Shown: piece by piece, positions 1 through 11,050 of the stretch
Layout: each line of letters opens with the position of its first letter
Numbering within the stretch: the stretch's first letter is position 1
NCBI GenBank assembly: GCA_009760855.2
Contig: WPIO01000077.1
Location: 248,001-312,000, forward strand
Direction of reading: 5' to 3'
DNA: 64,000 nt
DNA from: Cristatella mucedo
Taxonomy: Eukaryota; Bryozoa; Phylactolaemata; Cristatellidae
Made by a program: the position numbers and the translations under genes
The notes under the pieces: model-generated
What the model saw: the letters and a program-made list of their open reading frames with translations, nothing else
Database searches by the model: none
What the model was told of the DNA's origin: nothing

Positions 1-52
1 TAGCATGCTGGCTCGTACTTACCTGCATCTCTCTACATTTGCATATCAAGGC

Positions 53-147
53 ATATATATATATATATATATGTAGATGTGTACATCCACATGTTGCATA
101 TCCTATATATACATATATATATATATATGTATATATATATATGTATG

Positions 148-221
<74 letters not shown>

Positions 222-229
222 CATATTAT
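53..229. repeat. (TA)n microsatellite
   Basis: Almost pure alternating TA with a few G/C interruptions. It lies in the intron just downstream (minus-strand sense) of the sodium/calcium exchanger exon, about 70 bases past its donor. Open frames through it only reflect the Tyr/Ile repeat. Confidence 0.97.
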
Positions 230-297
230 GGGTCTGATCAGCCAGACACTCGAAGCCGTGCAAGTCATCGAACCCAGTGTCCGATTCATGAACATAA

Positions 298-303
298 ACT
301 CAC
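298..303 (-). other. Splice donor GTGAGT of the NCX exon
   Basis: On the minus strand the exchanger homology stops after codons for EVI plus one base, directly followed by GTGAGT at 303 to 298. The exon therefore ends at 304 in phase 1. In known exchangers the next residues are Gly-His or similar, so a G left over from this exon fits a glycine codon completed by the next exon. Confidence 0.85.
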
Positions 304-844
304 CAATCACCTCGATGATGGACAGGAGGATCTCGGGTGCCGACGACCCGAGAGCCATCAAGGTCAGGTTTGACACGGTCTCGTTCCATATTCGGACTTT
401 GACGACAAATTCCTCATTGGTCAGCGGTTTCTTGATGATCACCTCCTTCTCCTTGGACGTGATGACCTCAATGGCTGCCATGAATCGGTCCGAGATAATC
501 GATATGCCCAAAAATAGGTAGCAGAGTCCCAAAAAGTAGACAATCGCTCTAGCGACCGTGTCACCGGTGGAGATGTTACCCGTTGGCATCCATATAGGCA
601 GGAGTATGCCTGGTCGGCAGTGGTCTCCGCTCCTCGTGCACGTTCGTGCTTGAGACGCTGCAGACGAACCGGCTGCAGTGGTGACATTCGTATGCCCTTT
701 GCTCCAGCTGTTGTAGACTAGACGATCAGTCGCAGGGGATGAAGAGTATGCATTGTCTGTCTGGGCTGTAGTAGTAGCCGTCAGACTGATGCCCAGCACC
801 ACCCACACGAATCGCGTTGTGCACGAGGTGATCACAGCTCTCAT
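304..844 (-). CDS. NCX: Sodium/calcium exchanger (SLC8/NCX family), first coding exon, partial
   Basis: Plasma-membrane antiporter that exports calcium in exchange for sodium. The ATG at 844 to 842 opens 180 codons without a stop. Residues 1-27 form a signal peptide (hydrophobic [11 protein letters not shown], then TTTAQ), followed by a Thr/Ser-rich extracellular stretch. [11 protein letters not shown] (75-85) is the conserved segment before helix 1. Helix 1 is about 97-118 ([20 protein letters not shown]), then [18 protein letters not shown] at 118-135. The alpha-1 repeat begins with [12 protein letters not shown] (151-162) and contains [10 protein letters not shown] (166-175), whose Ser and Glu are ion-binding residues in the family. 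The exon carries the N-terminal fifth or so of a usual exchanger. The second membrane helices, the Calx-beta domains and alpha-2 must lie left of position 1. The start is chosen because it gives a signal peptide and follows a good splice acceptor 27 bases upstream. Family assignment is firm; orthology to one vertebrate paralogue cannot be decided. Confidence 0.93.
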
Positions 845-873
845 TGTGCCAGCAGAGCACCAGCTGCAGTCCT
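845..873 (-). other. NCX 5'UTR segment and splice acceptor
   Basis: Reading the minus strand, a pyrimidine tract (CTTTACTTTCTGTTTCCAG) ends with AG at 873-872, followed by 27 untranslated bases before the ATG at 844. The exon should therefore run from 871 to 304, with at least one untranslated exon further right in this window. I could not place that exon by homology; a candidate lies in the CpG-rich block near 24.2 kb. Confidence 0.75.
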
Positions 874-3366
874 GGAAACAGAAAGTAAAGCTGTTACAAC
901 CCGGTTTATGAGCGATCAGGTGTGGCTGTTCACTTGACCAATCAATTCGGACTCGACATAGAAGCATCCTGGTAATAGAGTCTAGCGAGAAGGGCCCTGC
1001 TAGAAGTTAACTGCAAGCCTTATTTCCAAAGTCTGATAAGCTGCTCTAAGCATGGACCCTTTCTGGCCAAGCGACCCAGACAGTCTTCTTACTCACCGAG
1101 CTGGCAAAAATGTCAGGTCGCCTTTTTCGGATGAAGCAATGCAATTGAACAGCCAATTTGCTTTGTTCCTTTGTTGGCAACGGAGGGCTCGTGCAGGCGA
1201 TACACTGCCTGATCCCTGAGCAGATCCTGCGGCCCTGCGGAGGCAGCAGCAGCCACCGGAGAGCTACTGGCTGCAACTGCTTCCACTGGCAAATGGCTTC
1301 GTGTAGCTAACGGCCAGCAGACTCGGTGGGAGGGGCCGGTGAGGGGAGGTCAAGGGTTGCATGGAAAACTCTGGCTAAGAGGCTTAGTCAGTGGGGCAGC
1401 TCTCATTGAGCTTGTACTAATTAATGCAGGCCACTAATTACACACGGGGCAGGTAGGCCAGGTTTAAAAGCCGGCGATCCGGCCGGCCTGCAGTACGAGC
1501 AGCTTGTCAGTGGCTGCAGCACCGGCAGAGGCGAAGACCCACCGGTGAATCGCTAGCTGGCTATCGTCAGCTGCCAGATGTCGAAAGGACAGAGTGACCG
1601 GTCGAGTGCACCGGCTGCTTCGGCAAGCACTAGCAGTACTCACGTCGGATGTTCGAATGCCGAAAAATGTTATACCACACATGCACACACTGATCTCGAC
1701 GACCTACTGAACCGGTCCATAGCACCAAACCCGGGTTGCTATGGGAGCATTGTTGACCTCCACTTCCCAATGCTTGCTTCCCGTCGATCGCTTTGTGCCG
1801 ATTGAGTTTGCTTCGTGACTGCCAATAATGCAAGATCTGACCCAAAAGATGATAAAGACTTCTGGGTATATGGTGGCTCCACCTTTCGGAGATGTTTTGT
1901 TTTTGGGGTGTGGATTATTATCGAAGCATCTCGTGCCGACTGTTCCACCCATGACATTGCCATACCAACTCTTGAGCACTGCCCACGAAGCTTGCCTGCG
2001 TACTGTTTTTACTGAATGCATTCAAAGTGCATCATCAGCTTAACTGCAATTTGGATGCATTATATCAATCTTATTTAGGCTCAAAAGCATCCAAACTGGT
2101 GAAGCGCATAAGTATGCTTCCAGGAGGAGAGCAGCAGAGCAATACACGAAGTCTAACCTCCCTCATCTTGCGACCATGCACACTCTGTCCAGAAGTCAAG
2201 CTAAGGCGAGCTTCGGTAGGCGAGATCTGCAGCTGCGTTTTGGCTGTGGCCAGCTGATCTGCTGCACCCCTAGCCAGGAGGCAGCTGGAAGGTTATAGGG
2301 AGGTGAAGAGCAGGCAAGCTCTGTTGACTGGCTGGGGCCGACTGGCCACACGTCTGGCCGTGAAGCACTGATGCATTTCTGAGAGCCTCAGCAGCTTGCC
2401 TCGCTGGGCAGGTGCGATGCAAGCTCCCGCCCACACTCGAGAATATGCTAATGAAAATGTGCCTACAAACATGTCATGGATTGAGATGAGACAATTAGCC
2501 GAGATGAGAGCCGGGTAAACACCGATGCATCCAAGCCTATGCATGCACCACACAGAGGCAGAGATAGCTTCTACAGCGGTAGCTAGCCAGCCCTTTTTGG
2601 AGCTACTTACTGACCCTTGCACCTGCCGGTCAAAAAAGCAAGATAGAGAGATGCTAAGAGAAAGGCAAGCAGATGAAGGAGTGACAGATATAGAGAAAAG
2701 AGCTGAGTAGAGCTGGATAGAGAGCAAGAGATTAAGAGATCAAGAGATCAAGAGAGAGATACTACAAACATTTGCATGTGCATGTATATGTGTGCGCATT
2801 GTTGAGTCAAAGTTCGAGTGAGAGCCGAAGGGTTAGAAAGCAGCGATAGCAGACTTTAGAAAACACGAGGCCCAAGGCTTCTTGGAGGAGAAATTGAGTT
2901 TTAAAAACTGTTTGAGCAAGACCAGGAATAGAACATGGCATCTCTCACTCAACCACCCTTAAATAGGACTGTGTGCACTAGGCAAGGCAGTGTCAGTACA
3001 CACACACACTGCCAGAAATGTGCTGCTCCCAAAGTGAGTTACATTGGTCATGTGATGAGAGAGAGAGCAAGAGAGAAAGTACTATACTAGACATTGCAGT
3101 CCTTCATATTTTGTCTCAATGCCACCAAAACATGCCACACGTCAGTTACATGTATGTGGCCCTGGGTAGCACCTAGACAGGGATGCCACTTACCAGAGAA
3201 TGGTCTCCTTCCAACACAGAAAGGTGCCCCTTGAAAACAAGGCCCCTACCATACAGTTGGCAACCTGGAGCCAATGCCCAATCATTAGCTGAGTTTCTGT
3301 CAGCTCCTAGGCTCTAGTCAGAGCACCTATGCCACTGAGGAGAGCTTGTACAACTAATTAGTACAA
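874..3366. other. Unassigned, presumed NCX 5' intron
   Basis: No exon, LINE or SINE recognised. An AG-rich stretch lies at about 2630-2760. Short open frames here show no domain and no coding bias. Confidence 0.5.
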
Positions 3367-3740
3367 ATGTCATCTAGCCTTTGCCAAGCCTTCGGAAGCT
3401 CCTCCAACCAACTGCAGTTACTGCACCAGACGGCAGCTCCTCCAACCAACTGCAGCTACTGCACCAGACAGTCAAGCAGCGGCATCGCCGGCAGCAGCAA
3501 ACAGCAAGAGCAAACAACATCAAACAGCAGGAGCAGCAGCAAACAGCAGGCAGCAGCAGCAGGCAGCACACCGCAGCAGCAGCAGCAGCAAACAGCAGAA
3601 GCAGGCAGCAGCAGCAGCAGCAAACAGCAGAAGCAGGCAGCAGCAGCAGAAGCAGGCAGCAGCAGCAGAAGCAGGCAGCAGCAGCAGGCATCAAACTGCA
3701 GCAGCAGAAGCAGGCAGCAGCAGAAGCACTATTCTTGTTT
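3367..3740. repeat. CAG-rich trinucleotide region
   Basis: Imperfect CAG/GCAGAAGCAGG repeats after two copies of a short unit (CTCCAACCAACTGCAG at about 3400 and 3440). All three forward frames stay open as Gln-, Ser- or Ala-rich strings, which is the usual behaviour of an imperfect CAG tract. No flanking conserved coding sequence or splice signals argue for an exon. Confidence 0.85.
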
Positions 3741-4023
3741 ACGTTGAGTCCGAGTCAGTAAGCTGCTGCAAGCCAGGCTACTGCACCTTCGATGCTGCGG
3801 TTCTCAAGCCAACCCTGAGCATGCATGCTGCTTCATAGTAAGTAGTTCATGCCGGCTGCCGGCGATCTTGCCTGAGATCAATGAAATACAAGAGGCTGCA
3901 AGTGACCGGACACTGCTTTCTCAGCTGGCAACCAAAAATCCTCAACCGAAAGCAGAGTCACTCGAAAATTATAGTGCAGAGACTCTTTGTCTGTGTAGCA
4001 GACGAGGCAGGCAGCGAGATGAG

Positions 4024-4155
4024 GCCAGCTGCTGCTGCTGCTGCTCCCACTGCCCCTGCTACCAGCTGTTGCCACTGCTGCCCTCCACTTATGCTGCCCG
4101 TTGCTGCTGCTGCTGCTGCTATCTGTCGACGTCGGCAGCTAGCTGCTGCATAAGC
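4024..4155. repeat. CTG-rich trinucleotide region
   Basis: Imperfect GCTGCTGCTGC tracts, the complement in motif of the CAG region 300 bases upstream. Another shorter CTG cluster lies at about 4655-4715. Confidence 0.8.
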
Positions 4156-4164
4156 TGCTCTTAA

Positions 4165-6320
4165 CAGGGACGACGGTGTCTATGTCCAGCCCCTTGGCGT
4201 GCTGGGGCAGTCTGTCGAAGCAGTTACACTGACCATCTCTTGGAGGGAACCCAGCTTCCAGGCAAAGATTATTTGCGGCAAATAATGACTGTGTTGATAA
4301 ACGCTGTTTGAGCTTGCCAGTCTAACGTACATAAGCCTTTAGGGCTAGCAGCAAAAATCCATTAGGCAAACCAGAGTCTCCTGTAGAAGGCAAGAGCCGA
4401 GATTAAAGAACAATCCTTGCGGCTAGCAGGAAATCCCGAGCTGAGTGCCAGCAGCAGAGCACTGACTAGGCTTGGCACACTGCCAAGTGGGCTGGAGTAA
4501 GCAGTGCTGCAGAGGAGTTTGCTCTGCTAGCTTCTGTTGGCAACGATAGGCAAACCTTTGTAGGTAATTTCCCAGGAGATCCATTGCAGTGCAGCGCGCT
4601 TCTTCATCGGGGCTATATGCAACGTCTTCTACAGATTAGGAAGCCCAAGCACCTCTGCCGCTGCTGCTGCTAATGATGCCGCCACCACTGCTGCTGCTTC
4701 TGGTACTACTGCTGCAGTGAGAGGCAAAGCTCTTTAGCTTGCTAGCTGCTTTGCATTCTTCATGCAATAGTGAGGCTACCTATAAGGATTGTAATAAGTC
4801 GGGATGGCGGTCGACACTTTCAGCCTCGTCTGAACGATTAACGGTTGACGGTGGAAAAACACGTACCCTCTTGTCCTTTTCGGCCAGCTTATCTTCAGGT
4901 CGTCCAAATGAACCAGTCAGGGAATGCTCCTAGCTACTACTGCCACTTACGAGTTTTTGCCAGTGCCGGCTACAGATAATTGATTTGGGATATCTTTTGG
5001 GAACTGCATGCTAGACGTTTGCTACAGAGTACCAAAGGGCAGGGAAGGGCGGGCCACGAAAGCAGAGGACAGAATTTGGGCCCTGAATGGGTCGGTGCAG
5101 AAATGGTACTGGGCAGTGAGTGAATCCCTGCAACCTGTACTGCAGGCTGCCCATCTAGCGATCTTCAAGGCCAAGACTTGGCAAGTAATGTTCGGTTTGG
5201 CAAACACCAGGCAAGGAAATGAGGTGACGTTAACCTTTTGCAAATTGTAATTAGTCGGCCAACACTCTATACCAAGAACCTTTGCTTAAGCACGTAGGAA
5301 CTAGCCTGGCAAGGTCGGAGCCACTGCTAATTGAGGCAGGGCTAGGCTGACTTCTACAAGGAAACCTATATGCAGCCCTTGAGAAGCAGTACCTCGGGAA
5401 TAGCCTCAGAGTATCGGATTGTGAAATGCTTAAGCCAGCTGGATATGCTGGAGTTCGGCTAGGCTGAAAGAATTTGGAAGTGCTTTCACTCAAGATGTCT
5501 ATTCTGTACGACATACAGTAGCTCTTGTGGACACTAGGAATGATGAAATCTTGCACCTTCGAGCCGGAAGTGAACACCGGGAAGGATCGACGATGCCGAG
5601 CCGAGGAGCAGGATGCTCATCCCGTGGCGCCTGCGAGTTCGTGGCCTGCGAGTCGAGCCTTCAGGGACAAGCAGCTGCTCGGAGTCGCTGCCCCTGATCG
5701 ATACAGCTTGCACTGCCACAGCTGCAGCTGCAGGAGAGAATTATAGCAGTGACAATGATGACGACACACTCGGCTTTGCCTGGGCTTGCGCTCTCTGCAT
5801 TCGGCCGACAGACAGAGGCCACTCTCCCCGTTCAGACACTTTTGTGGGCTGCTAGGTGTGAGAGCGATGCTGCGGCGTGCTTACTCAAAATGCAAAAGCA
5901 ACGGAATGGCGTTCATTCGCCCAGCTTAGCTGTATGAGAAGCTGGCTGCCAGTCGTTGGTTCTTCCTTTCCTGGGCGGACGACCCTGGATTGAACACGGT
6001 CGGTGACCACCCGGCACGTGCTATCGCTCGCCCGAGTGACCCCGAGTGAGAGACGCGCCCTTCTTGAAACGATCGGTGACAACGACATCACCATCCCAAT
6101 GCTGACATCACCTGCTTTCCGAGAAGCAGCTACCCTGACAGAGGTGCATGGGGCAGAGGTGGGTGTGTTTTAGGGGGTAAGAGTGGGTACTAACAACTGT
6201 AGCTGCTACTGGTGGCTTTTCCTTCGGACCTGAGGTGCTTGAGAAATACCAAAAGCTAGTGCACCGCATCTTGCCATTAAAAGCTCCGTCAAAGTGATAT
6301 CCGATGGCTATCGAGGGTTT
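4165..6320. other. Unassigned intergenic or intronic sequence
   Basis: Nothing recognisable. The segment at about 5530-6070 is somewhat richer in CpG than its neighbours, but no coding homology is visible. Confidence 0.5.
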
Positions 6321-6324
6321 TCCA

Positions 6325-6989
6325 GCTTACTAGTTATGAGCAGGCTAAGTGTAATTCAGAAATTGGAAAACTTATGGCTCAAAATCGGCTCTGCCAGTAT
6401 CTCTCGTGTTGAATATGCACGAAACCTAGGTGTCCTGCTCCAGAGTGACCTGTCATTAGATGACCACATATGCTCCACAGTCAAGTCTGCCCACGTTCAG
6501 CTACACAACATTTCTAAAATTCGGGCTTGCTTAGTGGGATACTACATCCAAATTGGTCCACGTATTTGTAACATCCAGTTTTGACTTCTGCAACTCACTG
6601 CTTGCTGGTCTATCGGTGTGTGCAATCAAGTGCGTAGAGTTGGTGCAGCATCTGCAGCTAGGCTTGGCTGTCTTGAGTATCGAGTTGGTACATCATACCA
6701 CTTCTTATCAACTGCACTGGCTCCCAATCAAGCAATTTATCGACTTCCAGGTGCAGCCACTTACTTTTTGGTCCCTTCATTCTCTGGCTCCAGCCTACCT
6801 ATCAGAACTACTTCACCATGCTAGGCATAGCACCACTCACTTTTCAGAATCAAAGCCTTTAGCTACATCTCGCACGAACCTCAAATTCTTTGGAGACTAA
6901 CTTGTGCCTTTAGTTCATATGCTCCCAAAGCCTTGAACTTGCTCACGACTGACGTGAAGACATCCCCTGGCTTGATGGCATTTAAAATG

Positions 6990-7035
<46 letters not shown>

Positions 7036-7290
7036 AGCATTTAGTAGGTCCATGTGATTCGTTCTTTGTGTGTTTATGCATGCTGACAGTGTGCATGCTG
7101 CCACTAATCATATTTGCATATTGGCTCTATGCATTTCACTTCTAACCATTTTATACCTGTTGACACTGAGCATGCTATGACTAAACGCTTGATCCTGGTT
7201 CCTTTACAGCATATGCATAGTGCCCAGAAAGAGATAAATTTCTCTGAGGATGCCATACAAATGTGTTATTGTTATGTATTACAATTGTTC
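6325..7290 (+). mobile_element. L2-type LINE, 5'-truncated old copy
   Basis: Matches the C-terminal RT region and 3'UTR of the long L2 copy at 18.3-21.77 kb. IQKLENLWLKIGSASIS, then ARNLGVLLQSDLSLDDHI, appears at about 6355-6475 and HWLPIKQFIDFQ at about 6715-6750. Frameshifts and stops are frequent. The 3'UTR motif CAGCATTTAGTAGGTCC follows a TA tract, and the copy decays into a weak tail near 7225-7285. Confidence 0.85.
6996..7032. repeat. (TA)n tract inside the L2 3'UTR
   Basis: Follows CACACA and precedes TCACAGCATTTAGTAGG. The same arrangement at the same element position occurs in the L2 copy at 13.24-13.89 kb. Confidence 0.9.
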
Positions 7291-7476
7291 TTTCCCTACC
7301 CACCCAACAAAGAGAGGGAGGTAGGAGTCAGAATGAGGAAGCAAAGAGGCGCCCTCACATATCCAGAACTGACACAGGCCGGCCTTTTAAATAGCACATT
7401 AATTAAGAAGGCATCGTCCTAATCGTCATCGTAAATAAAAAGTTGTACTGCTTTTTATTGAGAAATGCATTCATAT

Positions 7477-7545
7477 TAGCTTATTTAACAGCCTCATTTC
7501 CACATCGGCAGAAGAGCATCAACGGTTGTCTCCAAGCAAAAGCAC
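7477..7545 (-). mobile_element. SINE-A 3' fragment
   Basis: Contains the minus-strand 3' part of SINE-A (TTTAACAGCCTCATTTCC, then CGGCAGAAGAGCATCAACGG), as seen at 7598-7640 and in the other minus-strand copies. The tRNA-like head is missing. Confidence 0.65.
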
Positions 7546-7597
7546 ATATGCCTCACTGACGACTGGGAGAACGAATGGAGCATAGAATAAAAAAAAA

Positions 7598-7760
7598 TAT
7601 TAGTTGATTTAGCAACCTCATTTTTATAGCGGCAGAAGTACCTTAACAGCTATCCTTACTGCTTTACCCTGGCAATACAGGATCGCCCACTGCAGGATTC
7701 TAACCTACGATCTCGACCGTGAAGAGGAAGCACTTTACATCCTGGGCTGTCACGGCTCAT
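7598..7760 (-). mobile_element. SINE-A (tRNA-derived), minus copy
   Basis: The reverse complement carries a degenerate B box (GGTTAGAATCC), then the SINE body with CGATCCTG, TTAAGGTACTTCTGCCGCTAT and a tail ending in TTGCTAAATCAACTA. It has the short anticodon-arm form, CACGGTCGAGATCGTAG. Aged by point changes. Confidence 0.75.
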
Positions 7761-8112
7761 CAATGTTTGCTGGACCTGTTGCTTGGGCCAGCGATTTAGC
7801 CTCAATGATCCTTAATAAGCCAATGCTCGAGTTTCTGTTGGCTTCACTCCTTCTAACTCACTGCTGCTCACAACGAATATGACTAATAACCCTAATCCTT
7901 TACAGACTAGCACAGTATGGGTCACAGCTGTCGGAACTTTGGCAGAAATAAAAGTGGGCAAGCACGAATGCCTGCTCTTATACAGGCAGTCGTCTGGGCA
8001 TATGCAAGGTTTTACTTGTTAGGTATCTGAACATCGACAGACGAGAGGCTTTTGAAAGTGCGATTTGCTATTATTAAGCCGGTTAAAGCAATTTTGCTGA
8101 GCGACTGTTTCC
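7761..8112. other. Unassigned
   Basis: No repeat family or coding region recognised. Confidence 0.5.
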
Positions 8113-8275
8113 TTTGCAGCAAATGTAAAGCAGCTAGAAAGAGAGTGAGTTCTCTGAGGGCACTTTATCAAGTGTACCATTATTATAAAGCAGCTAGAAA
8201 GAGAGTGAGTTCTCTGAGGGCGCTTTATCAGGTGTACCATTATTATTATTACTATTATTATTATTGTTATTACGA
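8113..8275 (+). mobile_element. L2 tail with tandemly duplicated 3' stem-loop
   Basis: A tail-only L2 insertion, starting at TTTGCAGCAAATGTAAAG. The stem-loop unit appears twice, 8127-8186 and 8187-8246, exactly 60 bases apart and differing at very few positions. An (ATT)n run follows the second copy, and a shortened one joins the two. Confidence 0.85.
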
Positions 8276-8500
8276 CCATCTCCGGCAGCCCTAGCAAGTG
8301 GGAGCTGCCTCCTTTATGCCTACTGCAGTGGGGCGTTGATAGCCACCGAGGCTCTGCTGCAATTACAGCACATAAACTGCACGGCTGAATCAGCTAACCT
8401 GTAGCTTTTTCTTTTACCCTTTCTGCCAAACATTAATGTAGGGGAGGAGCAAATCCACCCATCCCGTTTAAATTCACCGAGGTTGTGCCTGCATGCCTCA

Positions 8501-8571
8501 ACACGACACACACACACACACACACACACGCATGCACGCATGCACATACGCACGCGCACACACACACACAC
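8501..8571. repeat. (CA)n microsatellite
   Basis: CA repeats with GCATG and GCACG interruptions. Confidence 0.95.
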
Positions 8572-10704
8572 ACAATCAGAGCATGCACAATTTAGGCACT
8601 CTCGGTGTTACATGCACTTCGCTGGTCGGAATATATGTAGGCCTGACCTATTCAAAAATCATGGGCTAGACCACATAGGTAAGACTGCTCTGTCTGTCTG
8701 CTCGAACCAGGCAATGACAAAGCCAAATAGTGTTGAGCAGCAGACGGGACACGAGTTCCCGTGTCGAATCAGAAGCATCGCCAGAAACTCGGGTCGAGCT
8801 AAACTTGGTGCATGTCGTCTTACACTGCATCAGCTTCAACGTTTAGCCAAGCCGCATGGCGGCTGTCACTGTACCGGCTGCACTGTCACTTCGAAAAGTC
8901 CAGCACTCCAAGCTGGCTTGGCGAGCACGACCAGGTGCCGACTAGGCATGCGACATCGAAGGCACTCAGTGAGCTGGTGGGTGACTACCCTGGAGAGATC
9001 ACTTACAATAACAAAAGATAGCTGCACACATGTGGGCAATATCTTTTGCCGGTAATCAAATGCGATTCTCGCGATCTGTGATGCTGACTATCCTAAAAAA
9101 ACAGCCCGAATGCAGCAGGCTCCTAGCCTGTAGTCTACATGAAATCCCACGATCAGTCGCACGAAAACTTTGCTATTCCCTAAGCTGGACTTTCCGGAAA
9201 CGCACGAGACAGTCCAGCCGGCACAGATGCTGCTCGGTCTATGCCTCGGCATTCAAAAGCTGCTGCTGAGGCAAAGAGTATAATTTATGCTGTCGGAGCT
9301 TCTCCGTCATATGGACCTGATGGCAAAACTTGTTCGAGCACAAAAAGGAAAAGAGGACGAACGATGATTTTGTCCCGTCGAGCCAGGGACTCGATAAACC
9401 GAGCTCCTAGTGCAAGTGGCCAACTCTTGAACAGTTGGGGCAATTCTTTGCTCTCAAAATGGGCTCTTAGGAGAAGTTGTTGCCCTTTCTGGCATTTGCT
9501 CAGCCAAGAAGAGCCTGTTTCCTTCGGCAGAGCTGATGAGGGCATCAGCGTGCGTCCTACTCTGCATACCCGTTAACCTTCATATTCCAGATTGGTTGCA
9601 CCTTTAGAGGTCAAGGTCGTTTACTCTCAAAGTTGCGAGCCTTCGTGTCTGCTGCATCTAAGCCCACGGGTAAGGGCTCACACTTGACGACGTGGTCTGC
9701 TCACGTGTTCGATCCATACAGGGGGGGGAACGTTTTATTGTCCACTGCAAGCAAGCGATCATCACTACGGCTTGTCTGTTGCTGCATAAATGAGGCTTTT
9801 GAAATAGCTAGCTTTTGCTTTACTTGGTAACTAATTAAGTTTCTGGGTTATTGATGCAAAATAGATAATGAAATTACCTTCACTATTTTGACATTACATA
9901 GCCAATACTAGTAACTGTAGATAGTGAAAAGCTGGCTGTAGATATACAGAGTTTCTGCCCATTGAGTTTGGCTCGGAATAGGTTCGAAAAGGACCACCGC
10001 CCGTTCAATGCACAGCAATTGGGACATTTCGGCATTAGAGAGGTAGCAAATCATTTTTTCAAATACATGAACCACGTGGCTCAAAAAACCAGCGACTAGA
10101 AGTCCGTATAGATCTCGGTTCCCAGACGACCCTAGCAGGAGCAAGAAGCCAAACAATAGCATCGCGGTAAATTCTAAATTCGCATTACTGCGGTGCTGAA
10201 TCATTGAGAAATGAGCTTTAAAATTCCACTTTCGCAAATTGTTCGCAGTCGAGATGTCGGCTCTGACAAAACGGTTGGTTAGCGGGGTGACGATGGGGAG
10301 GAACTGCCGGTTCAATATTCGAGGTGCTAAGTAGTGATCTTCTGGTCAATCCCGAACAGGATGCATGGAGATTAGCACGACGTTTTGGCTGTATAGCCAA
10401 GCTAGTTCTTACATTTGTGACACCGCGTCTTGATAACTTGCAATTCCCTATATTCAGGACTCCTAGCCTGTGTCGTTAAAGGAATGTCTGAGGGGGGTTA
10501 TGCCCCACCTCTATAGGATTTATCTCCCTCACAGAACATTTATTGATATTTCTCAAATACTAAAGGAGCGATCGGCATGCAAATTGGCACAAACAACAAG
10601 GGCAACATTATCTTCTGGTGACCTCTAAAAGTCGAGGTCACATTTTCCTGGTTTTAAAACAGCCTTTCAGTTAAAGTCCACAGATTCAATACTATGCCCT
10701 GAAA
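8572..10704. other. Unassigned sequence
   Basis: No transposon family or coding homology recognised on either strand. A run of eight or more G at about 9721-9728 is the only simple-sequence feature. Confidence 0.5.
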
Positions 10705-11050
10705 ATATATGCCAAACAAGCTTCACTGGCTCCTACCAAACACCGAATTGATTTTAAGATCCTCAGTCTGGCTCACAGGTTGTTTCACTGGCCAGCTTAC
10801 TTTTCCGACCTCCTTGCTCCTCCAGTGTGCTGTCGAACCACCCGCCACTCAGCAACCATCCAGTCATCTCGCCGTCCAAAACGCTGAATTGAAATCTTTT
10901 GGCGATCGAGACCCCATCTTTAGCGAACCGATGGCTTAGAACTAGCATGCGGCTAAACCTCACTGCCAGCAACTAACTTGCACCTTAGTAAGTCTCGTCT
11001 TAAAACTCACCTGTTCCTGCCAGCTTTCTCTTCGCCCCAGGGAACTTTTT
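10705..11050 (+). mobile_element. LINE ORF2 C-terminal remnant
   Basis: Frames here read LHWLLPNTELILRSSVWL and, further on, LKSFGDRDPIFSE. These correspond to the LHWLPVNQRIDFKVLSLTF and LKSFGDRAFSSYAPKAWN motifs of the L2 copy in this window, but are far more diverged, so this is an old or different CR1/L2-group copy. The reading frame is broken. Confidence 0.65.

Noticed and set aside
17-26. Strong donor-like GCAG|GTAAGT on the minus strand near the window edge
   Set aside because: It would need an exon of only about ten bases after the TA tract, and the resulting residues do not continue the exchanger; the next NCX exon is more likely outside the window.
39-263. Open frames on both strands through the TA repeat
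   Set aside because: They consist of Tyr/Ile repeats; the only real coding signal here is the NCX exon on the minus strand, which ends at 304.
3367-3761. Gln/Ser/Ala-rich frames in the CAG region
   Set aside because: All three frames are open, which is expected of an imperfect CAG tract, and no conserved flank is visible.
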